Origin: Pseudomonadota bacterium
GTDB taxonomy: Bacteria > Pseudomonadota > Gammaproteobacteria > Burkholderiales > Rhodocyclaceae
DNA length: 64,000 nucleotides
Assembly (NCBI GenBank): GCA_018262235.1
Contig: JAGTRY010000004.1
Location: 1-64,000 of the forward strand
Direction of reading: 5' to 3'
The translations under genes and the position numbers were made by a program. Positions 62,366-64,000 of the stretch are shown here, in pieces. Below the pieces are notes generated by a model. That model saw nothing but the letters and a program-made list of their open reading frames with translations, did not search any database and was not told the DNA's origin. The first letter of the stretch is position 1; the number at the start of each line of letters is the position of its first letter.

Positions 62366-63538
62366 TTACTTGCAGTTGACGATCACGCGCACGGCAATCA
62401 CGCCATCCACGCTCTTGAGCTTGTCGACCGCATCGGCCGGCACCTCGCCGGAGACGTCGATGATGTTGTAGGCAATCTCGCCGCGGTTCTTGTTGAGCAT
62501 GTCATCGATGTTCAGGCCCATTGCGCCGATCTTGGCGGTCAGGTTGCTGATGACGTTCGGCACGTTCCGGTTGGCCACGGTGATCCGGGTCTTGCCGCTG
62601 GGAGCGAGTTCGCAGAGCGGGAAGTTGACCGAGTTCTTGATGTTGCCGTATTCCAGATATTCGCGGATCTGGTTGGCAGCCATGATTGCGCAGTTGTCTT
62701 CGGCTTCTGGCGTGGAAGCGCCCAGGTGGGGGATCGGCAGGACCTTCTCGACGCCCAGCAGCTCTTCTTCGGGGAAGTCGATCACGTAGCCACCCATCTG
62801 GCCGGAGACCAGCGCGGCCTTCAGCGCAGCATTGTCGACGAGACCGGAGCGGCTGAAGTTGAACAGGCGCATCCCCTTCTTGGCGCGGGAGATCCGTTCG
62901 GCGTTGAAGAGGTTCTTGGTGTCAGCCGTCAGCGGCACGTGGATGGTGATGTAGTCGGCTTCGGCGATCAGGGCGTCGAGGCTGGGAGCCTTGACCACGT
63001 CACGCGACAGGTTCCAGGCCGCTTCCACGCTGACGAAGGGATCGAAGCCCATGACCTTCATGCCCAGTGCCGAAGCGGCGTTCGCCACCTTCACACCGAT
63101 CGCGCCCAGGCCGATCACGCCGAGGGTCTTGCCCTGGATTTCCGGACCGACGAAAGCGGATTTGCCCTTTTCCACGAGTTCGGGAACGCCTTCCTTGCCT
63201 TTCAGGCTCTGCGACCAGGTGATCGCTTCGAACAGGTTGCGGGAGGAGAGCAGCAGCGAGGCAATCACCAGTTCCTTGACGGCATTGGCGTTGGCACCTG
63301 GGGTGTTGAACACGACGATGCCGCGATCCGTACACTTGGGCAGCGGAATGTTGTTCACGCCGGCACCAGCACGCGCGATGGCGAGCACGGAAGCAGGGAT
63401 GTCCATGCTGTGCATGTCGGCCGAGCGCAGCAGGATGCCGTCCGGGTTGACGATTTCAGTCGCGGATTCGTAGTTGTCGCGTGGCAAGCGTTCCAAGCCG
63501 CAAGCGGCGATCTTGTTAAGCGTCTGGATCTTGAACAT
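62366..63538 (-). CDS. serA: D-3-phosphoglycerate dehydrogenase
   Basis: A 390-residue NAD-dependent dehydrogenase, first step of serine synthesis. It has GLGAIGVKVANAASALG (NAD fold), FNFSRSGLVD with the substrate Arg, PIPHLGASTPEAEDNC with the catalytic His, and a C-terminal ACT domain (NVPNVISNLTAKIGAMGLNI). The start at 63538 (MFKIQTLNKIAACGL) is preferred; the frame goes up to 63655 without match. It lacks the extra domain of the long SerA form. Confidence 0.88.
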   Translation of the reverse strand: MFKIQTLNKIAACGLERLPRDNYESATEIVNPDGILLRSADMHSMDIPASVLAIARAGAGVNNIPLPKCTDRGIVVFNTPGANANAVKELVIASLLLSSRNLFEAITWSQSLKGKEGVPELVEKGKSAFVGPEIQGKTLGVIGLGAIGVKVANAASALGMKVMGFDPFVSVEAAWNLSRDVVKAPSLDALIAEADYITIHVPLTADTKNLFNAERISRAKKGMRLFNFSRSGLVDNAALKAALVSGQMGGYVIDFPEEELLGVEKVLPIPHLGASTPEAEDNCAIMAANQIREYLEYGNIKNSVNFPLCELAPSGKTRITVANRNVPNVISNLTAKIGAMGLNIDDMLNKNRGEIAYNIIDVSGEVPADAVDKLKSVDGVIAVRVIVNCK

Positions 63539-63690
63539 GGTGTTGGTCCTCAAACGTGAATGATGATTGAATCGATGAAACCTTGTGGAGACGCGACTTT
63601 CCAGCGTCTCTGACGAAATCGGCAAGGCCACGGAAGCGCGGCGGAAAGGCGGCATTGTACGCGTTCACGCCGCCAGCTCTTTGTAGCGGG

Positions 63691-64000
63691 TCAAGCCGGG
63701 CGTGGCGGCAGAAGTTCGCGGTAGAGCGCCAGATAGGCCTGCGCGGCAACGTTCCAGGAAAACTCCTGGGCCATCGCGCGCCGCTGCACCTGCTGCCAGC
63801 GTTCGGGTTGCGCATACAACGCAACGGCGTGATCCACCGCAATGCTCAAAGCCGTCGTGCTGGCATCACGGAAGGAGAAACCGGTCGCCCGGTCCGCCTG
63901 CAGGTTGGCCTCGCTGGCGTCGACCACCGTATCGGCCAGCCCGCCCACGCAGCGCACGACCGGCAGACAGCCGTAGCGCAGCGCATAAAGCTGGGTCAGG
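63691..64000 (-). CDS. glgA: Glycogen synthase, C-terminal part (runs off the right edge)
   Basis: The minus strand ends in [21 protein letters not shown], then [12 protein letters not shown] and [20 protein letters not shown], the C-terminal part of ADP-glucose-dependent glycogen synthase (GT5). The N-terminal domain and catalytic site lie beyond the window. It indicates glycogen storage. Confidence 0.88.
   Translation of the reverse strand, partial: LTQLYALRYGCLPVVRCVGGLADTVVDASEANLQADRATGFSFRDASTTALSIAVDHAVALYAQPERWQQVQRRAMAQEFSWNVAAQAYLALYRELLPPRPA

Noticed and set aside
58854-63559. Very long plus-strand frames opposite fumarase and phosphoglycerate dehydrogenase
   Set aside because: Antisense shadows; the genuine genes have complete family motifs.
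1-64000. tRNA, rRNA and CRISPR features
   Set aside because: Reading through the window I found no cloverleaf-like tRNA, rRNA segment or regularly spaced repeats; a dedicated search could still find something I missed.

Overview
This 64 kb window is a high-GC chromosomal segment from a betaproteobacterium, most likely a Rhodocyclales member. That placement is an inference from gene content and protein style: cytochrome bd with CydP and CydX, CysI with DUF934 and an APS-type CysH, PyrR-PyrB with an inactive dihydroorotase, PPi-dependent phosphofructokinase beside GTP-PEPCK, an IorA/IorB/PaaK/ACT cluster, and DUF2782, DUF2835 and DUF1631-like proteins. Coding density is high and genes sit mostly in short operons. 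I saw no rRNA, tRNA, CRISPR array, transposase or integrase.

Layout, left to right. 1-444: start of the ATP synthase operon (atpB partial, atpI). 930-7327: a lipid block of two tandem acyltransferase/acyl-ligase fusions and one transporter/acyltransferase fusion. 7405-11624: two paralogous periplasmic binding-type proteins facing a hybrid histidine kinase. 11843-18551: Bcr-type efflux, aldo/keto reductase, RdgB, DUF1631-like, DUF2782 and a HemF with an unusual in-frame insertion. 18637-19506: a serine-linker lipoprotein. 19578-23697: aryl-pyruvate/aryl-acetate metabolism (ACT protein, PaaK, IorB, IorA). 23846-27598: PPi-PFK and PEPCK, which point to reversible glycolysis and gluconeogenesis. 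27791-29966: MtgA and a CorA with an MgtE-like N-domain. 30023-37433: assimilatory sulfate reduction (TauE-CysI-DUF934-CysH-CysD-CysN) with a divergent CysB regulator. 37449-41659: the cytochrome bd operon (DUF2946, CydP, CydA, CydB, the 34-residue CydX and a Crp-like regulator). 41745-45847: an AraC remnant, a secreted esterase, a DJ-1-like protein, an HDOD protein and a charged-repeat protein. 45926-49754: pyrimidine genes with ruvX and yqgE. 49811-53201: photolyase and a CsgG/DUF4810/DUF799 lipoprotein operon. 53347-58608: an accessory insert. 58634-64000: DUF2835, class I fumarase, YqhA, Apt, a VOC protein, phosphoglycerate dehydrogenase and the C-terminus of glycogen synthase.

The most interesting part is the two-gene insert at 53347-58608. 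A DUF4143-type ATPase is followed 3 bases later by a 1336-residue protein with an N-terminal NACHT/STAND-like P-loop NTPase, a long helical middle and a C-terminal PD-(D/E)XK nuclease-like motif. A perfect 24-bp palindrome sits just before the first start codon. Base composition becomes clearly more AT-rich part-way through the large gene. I read it as a candidate anti-phage or genome-defence module with its effector at the C-terminus; this is inference and no function has been shown. A second unusual object is a roughly 55-residue in-frame insertion in hemF, built from a 31-bp direct repeat and a perfect 18-bp inverted repeat.
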